Below, piece by piece: positions 24,184 to 32,985 of a stretch of 64,000 nucleotides of DNA (positions within the stretch are counted from its first letter, which is position 1; the number at the start of each line of letters is the position of its first letter). The DNA comes from Granulicella cerasi. GTDB lineage: Bacteria; Acidobacteriota; Terriglobia; Terriglobales; Acidobacteriaceae. Under the pieces are notes generated by a model, which saw only the letters and a list, made by a program, of their open reading frames with translations, did no database searches and was not told the origin of the DNA. The stretch is from positions 1 through 64,000 of the forward strand of contig NZ_JAGSYD010000002.1 of assembly GCF_025685575.1 (NCBI RefSeq). The letters are read 5' to 3'. Made by a program: the position numbers and the translations under genes.

Positions 24184-25377
24184 ATGTCCACTAACTCCAA
24201 GCTCTTCCTCAGCGACCTCGCTCCGCATACCGTGCAGTCTGAAATCCGTGCCATGTCCGTGGCTTGTACCGCGGTGAATGGCATCAACATGGCGCAGGGC
24301 GTCTGCGACACCGATCCTCCACACCCGGTGGTGGAAGCGGCAATTCAAGCCATCCGCGAGGGCCAGAATATCTACACGCGCCTCGATGGCATCGCGCCAC
24401 TGCGAGAAGCGATTGCGGCGAAGATGCTGCAGTGGAACCGGATGACCGTGGATCCGGACCGCGAGGTGCTCGTAACAAGTGGCGCCACCGGCGCTCTTCA
24501 CGCTGCGCTGCTGGCCTTGCTCAACCCCGGCGATGAGTGTCTTGTACTTGAGCCGTTCTATGGCTATCACGTGGCGACGCTTCGCTCGCAGCGCGTTGTC
24601 CCGGTCATCGTTCCGTTGGACGCACCGCTCTTTGAGCTCGATCACGAGCGCCTGGAAGCTGCCATCACGCCGCGCACGCGCGCAATCATCCTGAACACGC
24701 CGTCGAACCCCAGCGGCAAGGTCTTCACGCTCGCAGAACTCGAGTGGATGGCCGATTTCGCGCAACGTCACGACCTCTTCGTCTTCACCGATGAGATGTA
24801 CGAGTACTTCATCTACGACGGCGCGCAGCATCAGTCTCTCGCGGCTCTGCCAGGGATGGCCGAACGCACCATCACCATCTCCGGCTTCTCAAAAACGTTC
24901 TCGGTGACGGGCTGGCGTCTCGGATACCTCACCGCCGATGCACGCTGGCTCGGAGCTATCGGCTACTTCCACGACCTCACCTATGTGTGTGCGCCCTCGC
25001 CGCTCCAGCATGGAGCCGCGGCAGGTCTGCTGTCACTTCCGCAGAGCTTCTACCAAGGTCTCGCGGCCGAGTATCAGGAGAAGCGCGATCGCGTTTGCTC
25101 CGTGCTGCGTCAGGTGGGGCTCACGCCCATCACGCCAGCGGGAGCCTATTACATCCTCGCCGACGCGTCACAACTCGCGGGCGAAGATGCCCGCGCGAAA
25201 GCGCGCACACTGCTCGCAGAGACAGGAGTCGCCACCGTTGCCGGATCGGCGTTCTTCGGGCAGGACGGCGACGGCAGGAACCGCGGCGAAGCGTTGCTGC
25301 GATTCTGCTTCGCGAAGAAGCAGACTGAGTTGGAAGATGCCTGTGTGCGCCTGCTGCAGTGGAAGTCCGAACGCTGA
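24184..25377 (+). CDS. PLP-dependent class I/II aminotransferase
   Basis: 397 aa from ATG 24184; an ATG at 24148 is in frame but lies inside or before the terminator hairpin. Fold-type I aminotransferase features: INMAQGVCDTDPP near the N-terminus, YTRLDGIAPLREAIAAKM, SGATGALHAALLALLNPGDE, NTPSNPSGKVF, and the PLP lysine K237 in SGFSKTFSVTGWRLGY. These place it among aspartate/kynurenine-type transaminases. Substrate cannot be read from sequence. It is convergent with the Ser/Thr kinase gene, their ends 14 bp apart. No clear Shine-Dalgarno precedes 24184, which may point to a leaderless mRNA. Confidence 0.85.
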   Translation: MSTNSKLFLSDLAPHTVQSEIRAMSVACTAVNGINMAQGVCDTDPPHPVVEAAIQAIREGQNIYTRLDGIAPLREAIAAKMLQWNRMTVDPDREVLVTSGATGALHAALLALLNPGDECLVLEPFYGYHVATLRSQRVVPVIVPLDAPLFELDHERLEAAITPRTRAIILNTPSNPSGKVFTLAELEWMADFAQRHDLFVFTDEMYEYFIYDGAQHQSLAALPGMAERTITISGFSKTFSVTGWRLGYLTADARWLGAIGYFHDLTYVCAPSPLQHGAAAGLLSLPQSFYQGLAAEYQEKRDRVCSVLRQVGLTPITPAGAYYILADASQLAGEDARAKARTLLAETGVATVAGSAFFGQDGDGRNRGEALLRFCFAKKQTELEDACVRLLQWKSER

Positions 25378-25391
25378 ACTACTGCGCTGAA

Positions 25392-28300
25392 CTACTGCAC
25401 GGCGCTGTTGCGCGCTTCGGTCGCAAGGGCGGAGTTCGGCGCGGCCTGGGAGTAGATCGTCAGAAACGCTGCATACGCGGATGCGCTATTTCCATGATCA
25501 CCGCTCGCGGCGTACGCACGCGCTAGTCCAAGCTGTGCGAGCGGATACATCATGGGCAACACGAGCACGGTGCTGCCGCTATGTTGCAGCAACAGCTCAA
25601 AGTCCGTGACCGCGTCGCGTGACTGGCCGGAACGCAAGTGGATCAGTCCGCGCAGATACGGCGTGAACGAACTCATGTCGGCCTGACGCGTGTTGAGCAG
25701 CGTTTGCAGTCCGGCCTGAGCGTTGCCGCGCTTCCACTGAATCACTGCCTTCAACTCAGGGCTGTACTGGTCCTGCACCGCGCTGCTTTGAGGAAAGCTG
25801 CTCGTCAGCTCGCTCAAGGACTTGTCTGCGCGATCAAGCTGACCGCAGAGTGCGCTGGCTAGACCGACCCTGAAGCGAGCCGAAGCGCCCAGCGGGTAGT
25901 TCTCTGCGCTGCCAGCGATCGCTGGGACAACGCCACAATCCTCAACCAGCGCAGCCTCAAGCGCTTCCTGTGCGAGCACCTCACCCGCGGCGGAGAAGAG
26001 CTGTGGGTGCGTGCCGATCTCCAGTGCGAGGCTCTGCCACATCTCGCGGGCCGCGCGTGAGTTCCCGGAGGCATCTTCCAGCGCCGCCTGCATTGCAGAG
26101 AGCGCAATGCGCTCGTTGGCCGGCTGAATGGAGCCGTCGGGCAACTTCATGTTGTTCTGCAACCACTGCAGCAAAAGCTTCCACTCCGGCAAAGCATCAC
26201 CGTGGTTCCCTGCTTGATTGATCAGCGGGGCCGCAGCCTCAAACCGCTGTTGCGCGATCATGGCGAGTGCCGCGATGCGCAGCGCCTCCACGTTCGTAGG
26301 CTCACGCGTCAACGCTGCGCTGGCCGTGTCAAAAGCTTCGGGGAAACGTCCCTGCTCAAGCTGAGCAGCTCCCATATACGTGCGAGCGCGCACACCGTTG
26401 GGGAACGCCGTCAACATCTGTTGCGCTGCGCTGATCGCCGCGCCGAGGTTTCCGCTCGCGTTGAGTGCGACCGAAGCTGCCGCCGCCTGCTGCAAGCGCG
26501 GAGAAGACTGTGCACTGGAAGCTTGCGCAGCCGTGGCCGCCGACGCTGCGGCCGCTGGCGATCGCTGGTCGCGATAGATCTGCGCTAGTTGAAGCCACGC
26601 GCGAACGAAGTGCGGATCCGAGGTCGTCGCGTGGTCGAGCGAAGTGATCGCCGTCGTCAACGCTCCGCGTGCAGCCGTCATGGTTCCCTGCGTGTAGGCA
26701 TTCAACGCGTCGAGGTTGCTGCTGCCCTCACGTGCCAGAGGCGTGGACGACTGTGTCACCGCGTCGCTCGCCTCTCCGGAAGCGGTGCGAAGATCGATAA
26801 CGGCGCGGTCGATCGCATCCACGATCTGCTCGCGGCTCTGTGCCGTCTCTTCCACATGCAGCAGTTCCGAGCCGTTCTCCACCGAGACGACGCTCAGAAC
26901 CAGCGTGTATGCGTTACCGTTGCGGCGCACCTCGGGGATCAGCAGTTCTGTAGCCTGGATCTCGCGAGCACCTCGCCGCAGATCATCGAGCGATGCTGCG
27001 GCGAAGGTCGAGATGCCGGACTTCAGCAAGCCTTGCAGCAGCTTCGATTCCTCTTCTACGATGAACTGCGGAGACTGCTGCAGGTTGAACGTCACTCCAG
27101 CGCTTACCGCGCCGTCGAGCACCGCATCTCCGGTGGAGTTGTTCGTCGCGACCAACGCGATGGGGATCACGCGTTGATTCACCGTCGCGGCCTTGCCTGC
27201 GATCAGCACCTTCCAGGCAGTGATACCGGCAACGATAACAAGCACCGCGGCGACGCCCCACATCCACACATACTTCGAGCCGGAGTCCTCCGCAGCGACT
27301 GCGACGATCGGGGCAGAAGGCGGATCGTTCTTCTCTTCCGGCAACACCTCTTCGAGCCGCGAGAAGCGCGGCGCCGGCCGCGGATGCGCGGATGCCCCAC
27401 GCGGGAAACTGATCGACGGAATCGAATGATGCGACGGCTTACGCGACGACTGCGGAACGATGGGACGCGACTCGGACGGAAAGCGTTCATCGCGGCCTTC
27501 ATACGACGGCTCGGCAGGCTCCGGCACGAGCCAGTTCTTCGCGGGCGTCTCCTTCGCAGGTGCAGACTCAGGTTCGCTCTTCGGAGCCTCGGGTTCAGCT
27601 GGACGCGCCTCGGGCGCGGCGGCCGTCAGCCAACGCGAGCTTTCGTCAGTGGCGATCCGTTTCACGGGCCGCAGAAATTGCTCATCAGCCGACAACGGCA
27701 CCTTTGTGGACGACTCCGAGGGAGCTGCGGCAACGCGATGCACGCTGGAGCTCTGCGAAGTGCGTGGAATGGGGCGCAGACTGCGGGCGGCGGGCGGCTC
27801 GCTCGATGTCGCTGCTTCGGGGGAGCCCGCGATCGGCACCTGACGACTGCTCACCGGCAGCGGCGCATCCAGCGGCAGTGGAGGACGCTCGAGCATAGGC
27901 GTCGGTCCGTCCGCCTGCGGACGACGAGCCGCAGCAGAGCCGGCATAGGGCACCGACGTCAACGCTTCGATCACTTCCTCTGCATTCTGGTAGCGGTCCG
28001 CGCGCTCTTTCTCGAGCATCTTCAGGATGATCGCTTCGAGGTCCTGCGGGAAGTTCGGCACCAGCTCGCGAATGGGCTGCGGCGGGTTCGAGAGCAGCTC
28101 CACGAAAACGAGCGCGCTGGTCGCGCCACGAAACGGCACCGTACCCGTGGCCATCTCGTAAAGGATCACGCCGAGCGAGAAGAGATCCGAGCGCGCATCG
28201 AGCGCTTCACCACGAGCCTGCTCGGGCGACATATAGGCGACGGTGCCGACGGTGGTGCCGGTGTGGGTCAGGTCAAAGATCGACTCACCGTACGCTTCCA

Positions 28301-28781
28301 CCTTGGCCAGTCCAAAGTCCAGAACCTTCGTCTGAAACCCGCCACCCGGGCGGTCCACAAGAATCAGATTGGCAGGCTTGATGTCGCGATGAACGATGCC
28401 GCGTGCATGTGCCAACGAGAGTGCGTCCGAGGCTTCCGTACCGACGCGGATCATTTCGCGCAGCTGGATATCGCCAGCGTTGATGCGCGTCCGAAGCGTC
28501 TCTCCCTTGAGCAGCTCCATCACGAGGAAGGGGTCGCCTTCCTGCTCGCCGATGTCGAAGATGGTGCAAATGTTGGGGTGATTCAGGCCGGAGGCCGCGC
28601 GGGCTTCCTGCAGAAAGCGCGAGCGCATCTCGGTGGACGCATACTCCTCGCGCAGAATCTTGATGGCGACGTCACGCTGCAGGCGAGCGTCCCAGGCAGA
28701 GAATACGAGACCCATACCACCGGTCCCTAGACGTCCCAGAATTTCGTATGGCCCAATCTTCTGCCCTACTTGAGGAACCAT
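25392..28781 (-). CDS. Membrane Ser/Thr protein kinase with extracytoplasmic TPR-like domain
   Basis: 1129 aa from ATG 28781 (GGAGGAGA about 11 bp upstream). A Hanks-type kinase domain occupies residues about 11-275: G-loop GTGGMG (19-24), K41 (VAIKIL), HRDIKPAN (131-138), DFG (155-157), YMSPEQARGE. A long Pro/Ala/Ser/Glu-rich linker follows to about 500, then one membrane helix at roughly 503-528 (WGVAAVLVIVAGITAWKVL). The outer half has an NGTGDAVLDG-type ligand-like start (NNSTGDAVLDGAVSAGV) and TPR-like helical repeats to the C-terminus. Such kinases sense envelope signals and phosphorylate cytosolic partners. The promoter region is shared with the divergent HAD gene and contains a 26-bp interrupted palindrome. 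Confidence 0.9.
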   Translation of the reverse strand: MVPQVGQKIGPYEILGRLGTGGMGLVFSAWDARLQRDVAIKILREEYASTEMRSRFLQEARAASGLNHPNICTIFDIGEQEGDPFLVMELLKGETLRTRINAGDIQLREMIRVGTEASDALSLAHARGIVHRDIKPANLILVDRPGGGFQTKVLDFGLAKVEAYGESIFDLTHTGTTVGTVAYMSPEQARGEALDARSDLFSLGVILYEMATGTVPFRGATSALVFVELLSNPPQPIRELVPNFPQDLEAIILKMLEKERADRYQNAEEVIEALTSVPYAGSAAARRPQADGPTPMLERPPLPLDAPLPVSSRQVPIAGSPEAATSSEPPAARSLRPIPRTSQSSSVHRVAAAPSESSTKVPLSADEQFLRPVKRIATDESSRWLTAAAPEARPAEPEAPKSEPESAPAKETPAKNWLVPEPAEPSYEGRDERFPSESRPIVPQSSRKPSHHSIPSISFPRGASAHPRPAPRFSRLEEVLPEEKNDPPSAPIVAVAAEDSGSKYVWMWGVAAVLVIVAGITAWKVLIAGKAATVNQRVIPIALVATNNSTGDAVLDGAVSAGVTFNLQQSPQFIVEEESKLLQGLLKSGISTFAAASLDDLRRGAREIQATELLIPEVRRNGNAYTLVLSVVSVENGSELLHVEETAQSREQIVDAIDRAVIDLRTASGEASDAVTQSSTPLAREGSSNLDALNAYTQGTMTAARGALTTAITSLDHATTSDPHFVRAWLQLAQIYRDQRSPAAAASAATAAQASSAQSSPRLQQAAAASVALNASGNLGAAISAAQQMLTAFPNGVRARTYMGAAQLEQGRFPEAFDTASAALTREPTNVEALRIAALAMIAQQRFEAAAPLINQAGNHGDALPEWKLLLQWLQNNMKLPDGSIQPANERIALSAMQAALEDASGNSRAAREMWQSLALEIGTHPQLFSAAGEVLAQEALEAALVEDCGVVPAIAGSAENYPLGASARFRVGLASALCGQLDRADKSLSELTSSFPQSSAVQDQYSPELKAVIQWKRGNAQAGLQTLLNTRQADMSSFTPYLRGLIHLRSGQSRDAVTDFELLLQHSGSTVLVLPMMYPLAQLGLARAYAASGDHGNSASAYAAFLTIYSQAAPNSALATEARNSAVQ

Positions 28782-28912
28782 CGACCGATTCGTCTCCTCC
28801 CGTGCTCTGCGCTGGGGTCGCCTTATGATAGACCGCTGCAAGCTTTATCGTGAACGACTTCCGCGTCCGATGCGCTCAGGTTACCGCGTTTGATACCGCA
28901 ACGAATTTTCAC

Positions 28913-28938
28913 TGTGGAGCGTAGGCCTACTCTCCACA
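28913..28938. promoter_or_regulatory. 26-bp interrupted palindrome in a divergent promoter region
   Basis: TGTGGAG at 28913-28919 and CTCCACA at 28932-28938 enclose the perfect palindrome GTAGGCCTAC, with a single C:T mismatch per side. It lies 25 bp upstream of the HAD start and 130 bp from the kinase start: a likely binding site of a dimeric regulator. Confidence 0.45.
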
Positions 28939-28963
28939 ACGCACAGCTCTCTACAATGGATTC

Positions 28964-29680
28964 ATGCAGGAGCCTTCAACGCAGCGCGCGGAACGACTGA
29001 CTCTCCTTTTCGACGCCGACGACACGCTCTGGCAGAACAGCATTTACTTCGAGCAAGCGATTGCGGCGTTCATCTCCTATCTGGATCACCGCGTGCACAC
29101 CGCCGAGGAAGTCCGCGAGCATTTGAACCTCTGTGAGCGCGCGACCATCCGCGAACATGGCTACGGGCTGAGAAGCTTTCGCCGCTCGCTAACGCAGTGT
29201 TTCGAGCAGCTGAGTGATGGCCCGCTGACGCCCGAGAAGCAGGAACGTATTCTCGCGTTTGCGAACTCGATCGCCGAGCAGGAGATCGAGCTTTTGCCCG
29301 ATGTCGACGTCACGCTCAGAGAACTTGCCACACGCCATCGACTCATCGTGGTGACCAAGGGCGCGACCGACGAGCAGACGGACAAGCTCGAACGCTCCGG
29401 CCTCGGCGCGCACTTTGAAGCAATCGAAGTCCTCGGCGAAAAGGATGAAGCGGCTTACCGCCGGGTCGCCGCGAAGTACGCGTGTGATCCAAACACGACC
29501 TGGATGATCGGCAACTCGCCGAAGTCGGACATCAATCCCGCGCTCGCTGCCGGACTGAATGCGGTCTTCATCCCGCACGACTTCACCTGGGTGCTGGAAC
29601 ACGAAGTGCTCAATCAGGCACAGGCACCCAGCCAGATGATGGAACTCCCGAGGTTTGCGGAACTGGTGCGATACTTCTAG
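28964..29680 (+). CDS. HAD-superfamily hydrolase
   Basis: 238 aa. The four HAD motifs are visible: I, LLFDADDTLW (nucleophile Asp plus general acid Asp two residues on); II, LIVVTKGATDEQ; III, the Lys of EKDEAAYRRVA; IV, WMIGNSPKSDINPAL. The cap is helical. Phosphatase activity is most likely; haloacid dehalogenase is possible. No Shine-Dalgarno is seen; TACAAT at 28953-28958 lies only about 6 bp before the ATG, so the mRNA may be leaderless or nearly so. The exported TPR-like gene follows 27 bp downstream on the same strand and may be co-transcribed. Confidence 0.85.
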   Translation: MQEPSTQRAERLTLLFDADDTLWQNSIYFEQAIAAFISYLDHRVHTAEEVREHLNLCERATIREHGYGLRSFRRSLTQCFEQLSDGPLTPEKQERILAFANSIAEQEIELLPDVDVTLRELATRHRLIVVTKGATDEQTDKLERSGLGAHFEAIEVLGEKDEAAYRRVAAKYACDPNTTWMIGNSPKSDINPALAAGLNAVFIPHDFTWVLEHEVLNQAQAPSQMMELPRFAELVRYF

Positions 29681-29707
29681 GCACACATCCTGCCTCGAGG
29701 TCTTTCT

Positions 29708-30529
29708 GTGCGAAATCTTTGCCTTGCGCTTCTTCTCAGTGGATCGCTGCTCAGCCCAGCACAACAGCCGACAACACCGCTTACCAGCGAGCAGCAGGCC
29801 CTGTTCGATGCAGCGAAGAAGGACTTCGGCGAGCATCATCCCGACGCGGCCTTGGTGAAGATGAAGCAGCTTGTCGCGCTACGGCCCGAGGATGCGACCG
29901 TGGTGAAAGGCACAGCAGAAACTGCCGTCACCGCAGGCGATACCAGCTACGCGATCACGCTCCTCAAGCCGTGGACCGCAGCTCATAGCGAGGACTATGC
30001 CGCGTTGGAGCTGCTCGCGCGTGCCTATGCGGAGAGCGGCCAGAAGGCGGAACGCGATCAGACCGTCGCTGCGGTACTCGCGCTTCATGCGAAGACCACG
30101 GACCCGCGATTCCAGCGGGCGGACCGCTTCCTGCTGGAGCGCATCAAGGTCACGAACGAGCTACACCTCGACCTCTTCTATGCGCTTGTGCCCTTCAGCC
30201 CATACAAGATCCATGTGCTCGGCCGGCTCGCAGACGCACGCAACGCTTTGGCGCTGCAGATCACGCTCGAAAGCGCCGACGGAGACCAGCCACTCTTTGC
30301 CAGGCAACATCCCGAGCTTGCCAGCAAGGGCATTCGCGCATACTCCCTGGACGCCTACAAGAACAACGCCCCCGCAGCCGATGGATCGCTCACGCAGACG
30401 CACTACACCTTTGCGTTGCTGGATGGCGATCCCGGCTACGATGCGACTCGCCAGAGAATGCTCGATATCGCCACAGGAAAGGCTTCGCCGATGTCTTCGC
30501 GAAGCGGCATTCCTGTGCCGAAGAACTAG
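29708..30529 (+). CDS. Exported protein with TPR-like N-terminal half, function unknown
   Basis: 273 aa, GTG start with GAGG about 11 bp upstream. A signal peptide is present (CLALLLSGSLLSPAQQ). Residues about 28-130 have helical repeat character (EQQALFDAAKKDFGEHHPDA, DATVVKGTAETAVTAGD, DYAALELLARAYAESGQ) that fits TPR units. The C-terminal half (KVTNELHLDLFYALVPFSPY, then QTHYTFALLDGDPGYDATRQ) is not recognised. Its TAG stop overlaps the stop of the convergent isoaspartyl peptidase in CTAG. Likely a periplasmic or outer-membrane-facing scaffold; that is inference. Confidence 0.6.
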   Translation: MRNLCLALLLSGSLLSPAQQPTTPLTSEQQALFDAAKKDFGEHHPDAALVKMKQLVALRPEDATVVKGTAETAVTAGDTSYAITLLKPWTAAHSEDYAALELLARAYAESGQKAERDQTVAAVLALHAKTTDPRFQRADRFLLERIKVTNELHLDLFYALVPFSPYKIHVLGRLADARNALALQITLESADGDQPLFARQHPELASKGIRAYSLDAYKNNAPAADGSLTQTHYTFALLDGDPGYDATRQRMLDIATGKASPMSSRSGIPVPKN

Positions 30530-31602
30530 GGCTCGTCACGATAGATGGCGGTGGTGACGCTGCCGCCTTCCACCATGCGCGCGCGGAACATGCCCGGCGT
30601 GTTGAAGCTCCATACCATCTGTCCGTCCGGCGTAAGCGCGATAATGCCGCCGTCGCCCTTCAGGTCATTCAGCTGGTGATGAATCACTTCGTCTGCAGCA
30701 TCGGCCAGCTTCATGCCCTTGTATTGCACGAGCGCGCAGATGGTGCGCGCGACCGTCAGGCGGATGAAGTATTCGCCGGTTCCCGTAGCGGACACAGCGC
30801 ACGAATCATTCGACGCATACGTTCCCGCTCCGATGATCGGCGAGTCCCCGATGCGCCCGAAGCGCTTGCCCTGTGTGCCGCCGGTCGTAGTGCCCGCAGC
30901 GATGTTGCCCTTCTTGTCGCGCACCACCATGCCCGTCGTTCCCCACTTATGGGCATCCGGCGTTTCCATCTGCGCCAGTGGTTTGTTCGGCTCAGCAGGC
31001 GCGCCCTCTGGACGCGGCGGGACTGGTCGGCCTTCGCGCTTCAGCTGACGAACCAGCCCCTGCCAACGCTCTTCCGTAAAGAAGTACGAAGGCGGCACTT
31101 GCTCCAGACCCACGGAGGCGGCGAACTGGTCCGCTCCATCGCCCACAAGCATCACGTGCGGCGACTGCAACATCACGGCCTTCGCTGCGGCAATCGGATG
31201 ACGCGTCCGCGTGATCTCCGCAACCGCTCCCGCCTTGAGCGTGGCGCCATCCATGATTGACGCGTCGAGTTCGTTGCGTCCGGTCGCTGTGAAAACTGCT
31301 CCCTTGCCCGCGTTGAAATGCGGATCATCTTCGAGCACCTGCAGCCCAGCCTGCACCGCATCGATGGCCGTGCCATTCGCGTCGAGCACCTTGGAGGCAG
31401 CGGTCATCGCGGCCTCCAACCCGGCACGATACTGCTTCTCGCGCTCCGGCGTCATGGACTTGCGCTCAATCACGCCGGCCCCGCCGTGCATCACGATGGC
31501 CCACTTACCAGCGGGCGCCTGAATCGCGGAACCCGGCACGATTTGTGCAGGGAGCGCGGCCGAAAACGAGAGGATTGCTGCAGCGAGAAGAAAGGATTTC
31601 AT
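30526..31602 (-). CDS. Exported isoaspartyl peptidase / L-asparaginase, Ntn hydrolase
   Basis: 358 aa from ATG 31602, giving a clean signal peptide (MKSFLLAAAILSFSAALPAQ). It belongs to the plant-type asparaginase family: WAIVMHGGAGVIERKSM, NAGKGAVFTATGRNELDASI and the autocleavage site HKWGTTGMVV, where T222 would become the N-terminal nucleophile after self-cleavage. RIGDSPIIGAGTYASNDSCA and SATGTGEYFIR complete the active site. It hydrolyses isoaspartyl dipeptides and asparagine. The signal peptide indicates periplasmic action, fitting scavenging or turnover of damaged peptides. AGGATTT or AAAGGA is close upstream. Convergent with the exported TPR-like gene with a 4-bp stop overlap. Confidence 0.92.
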   Translation of the reverse strand: MKSFLLAAAILSFSAALPAQIVPGSAIQAPAGKWAIVMHGGAGVIERKSMTPEREKQYRAGLEAAMTAASKVLDANGTAIDAVQAGLQVLEDDPHFNAGKGAVFTATGRNELDASIMDGATLKAGAVAEITRTRHPIAAAKAVMLQSPHVMLVGDGADQFAASVGLEQVPPSYFFTEERWQGLVRQLKREGRPVPPRPEGAPAEPNKPLAQMETPDAHKWGTTGMVVRDKKGNIAAGTTTGGTQGKRFGRIGDSPIIGAGTYASNDSCAVSATGTGEYFIRLTVARTICALVQYKGMKLADAADEVIHHQLNDLKGDGGIIALTPDGQMVWSFNTPGMFRARMVEGGSVTTAIYRDEP

Positions 31603-31695
31603 GTCGGTTATTTTTCCACGGAAAACCTCTGCTATACTGAGGGAGTTGTTCGTCACTCCTGCTCTGCGCTGTAAGCGTGTTGTCAGGGGTCTCCT

Positions 31696-31780
31696 GCGGA
31701 GGTGGCGAAATTGGCAGACGCACTAGCTTGAGGTGCTAGCGGGTAAAACCATAGGGGTTCAAGTCCCCTCTTCCGCACCA
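31696..31780 (+). tRNA. tRNA-Leu (anticodon GAG)
   Basis: 85-nt class II tRNA with encoded CCA. Acceptor GCGGAGG pairs with CTTCCGC; anticodon stem CTAGC/GCTAG holds the loop TTGAGGT, anticodon GAG; a long variable arm is present. A TATACT -10-like box lies upstream near 31633. A terminator follows directly. Confidence 0.95.
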
Positions 31781-31786
31781 AGATTC

Positions 31787-31818
31787 AGAGAAGGCCAACC
31801 TTAGGGTTGGCCTTCTCT
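31787..31818 (+). terminator. tRNA-Leu terminator
   Basis: 14-bp stem AGAGAAGGCCAACC with its complement and loop TTAG, 6 bp after the tRNA CCA. Confidence 0.85.
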
Positions 31819-31962
31819 ACGTTCGAGCGAACCTCGCGAGATGCGCGGATTCGCCGACATTCGGCTACAATGAAAAGGTTGCGTCCAGACATTGGACGCG
31901 CGCACCCTGAATCCATACGCCTGATATCGTCAGGCGGTTCTGTAAAGGCAGCGTCGCACTCC

Positions 31963-32253
31963 ATGCTCACACTTCTTGTTGTCGTTCACGTTCTGGTTTG
32001 CCTGTTCCTCATCGGCGTCGTCCTGCTCCAGCAGGGCAAGAATGCTGATGCCGCTGCTGCCTTCGGCGGACAGGGATCGCAGACGGCATTTGGCCCGCGC
32101 GGTGCCGCCAATGCTCTCACGCGCCTGACGACCTGGTCGGCGATCATTTTCATGCTGACCTCCATCGGCCTGACCATCATGCTGTCGCGCTCGAGCAACC
32201 ACTCTGTGCTGGGTGGAACGCCCTCGTCGCAGAGCTCGCCGGCCAAGAAGTAA
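31963..32253 (+). CDS. secG: SecG, preprotein translocase subunit
   Basis: 96 aa from ATG 31963; the open frame upstream to 31807 has no SecG character and overlaps the tRNA terminator. Two membrane helices (LTLLVVVHVLVCLFLIGVVL and TTWSAIIFMLTSIGLTIML) flank the conserved cytosolic loop LLQQGKNADAAAAFGGQG followed by SQTAFGPRGAAN, the SecG signature. The C-terminus is Ser/Pro-rich. It supports SecYE in protein export, used by the many signal-peptide proteins in this window. Only a weak Shine-Dalgarno (AAAGG) is seen, 14 bp upstream. A UUCG hairpin ends the unit. Confidence 0.92.
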   Translation: MLTLLVVVHVLVCLFLIGVVLLQQGKNADAAAAFGGQGSQTAFGPRGAANALTRLTTWSAIIFMLTSIGLTIMLSRSSNHSVLGGTPSSQSSPAKK

Positions 32254-32274
32254 GCCGCCACATTTCGTTTCATC

Positions 32275-32305
32275 GCGCGCGGGCTTCGGCTCGCGCGTTG
32301 TTTCT
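32275..32305 (+). terminator. secG terminator with UUCG tetraloop
   Basis: GCGCGCGGGC pairs (two G-T) with GCTCGCGCGT across TTCG, then a T-rich tract TTGTTTCTTC. Confidence 0.85.
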
Positions 32306-32325
32306 TCAAGCGTTGGAGATGATGG

Positions 32326-32985
32326 ATGATTCGCGAAACATTTCCTGTAGGGCTGCTCGGCTGCAACTGCACCATCCTCGGCGATGAGACCTCGCGCGAG
32401 GCGATCGTGATTGATCCCGGCTCCGAAGTGCCGCGCATCGTCGCCCTGCTGAAGAAGCACGAACTCACCGTGAAGCGCATCGTCATCACTCATGCGCACA
32501 TCGACCATATCGCCAGCGCGCAGTCGCTCAAGCAGATCACCGGCGCACCGATCTTCTACAACAAGCAGGACCTTCCGCTGGTCGCCTTGATGTCCGCGCA
32601 AGCGAAGTGGCTGGGCATCGCGGAGCCGACGGTGCTGCCACCCGATCACTCCCCTCTGCACCAGGAGACGATCTCGATCAACGGCATCGACGCGACCGTG
32701 CTTCACACCCCCGGCCATACAGAAGGAAGCCTCTGCCTGCTCATCCCGGCGGAAAATCTGCTCATCGCGGGCGATACGCTTTTTGCGGGAAGCATCGGAC
32801 GCACAGACCTCCCCGGTGGCAGCGCTCCGGTCCTGCTCGAAAGCATCCGCGAGCAGCTACTCCCCTTGCCCGGCGAGACGGTCGTAGTGCCCGGCCACGG
32901 TGCGGAGACGACGATCGAACAGGAAGGCCGCACGAATCCCTTCCTCGTGACGGACCCGACGAACCGGTTCGGCATCCTTCCTTAG
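32326..32985 (+). CDS. Metallo-beta-lactamase-fold hydrolase, glyoxalase II-like
   Basis: 219 aa with GGAG 9 bp upstream of ATG. The metal site is complete: H56-x-H58-x-D60-H61 (THAHIDHIAS), H131 (HTPGHTEGS), D150 (LIAGDTLF) and H191 (VPGHGAETT). It begins IRETFPVGLLGCNCTILGDE and binds the nucleotide-free, thioester-hydrolase-like pocket typical of YcbL/GloB-like enzymes. Expected role is hydrolysis of a thioester such as S-lactoylglutathione or a bacillithiol analogue; the substrate is not provable. Its stop overlaps by 4 bp the stop of the convergent aminotransferase. Confidence 0.9.
   Translation: MIRETFPVGLLGCNCTILGDETSREAIVIDPGSEVPRIVALLKKHELTVKRIVITHAHIDHIASAQSLKQITGAPIFYNKQDLPLVALMSAQAKWLGIAEPTVLPPDHSPLHQETISINGIDATVLHTPGHTEGSLCLLIPAENLLIAGDTLFAGSIGRTDLPGGSAPVLLESIREQLLPLPGETVVVPGHGAETTIEQEGRTNPFLVTDPTNRFGILP

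Noticed and set aside
26589..28730. 713-aa plus-strand ORF opposite the Ser/Thr kinase
   Set aside because: Arg-rich antisense shadow with no domain pattern.
31807..31962. 52-codon N-terminal extension of secG
   Set aside because: It begins inside the tRNA-Leu terminator and has no SecG similarity.
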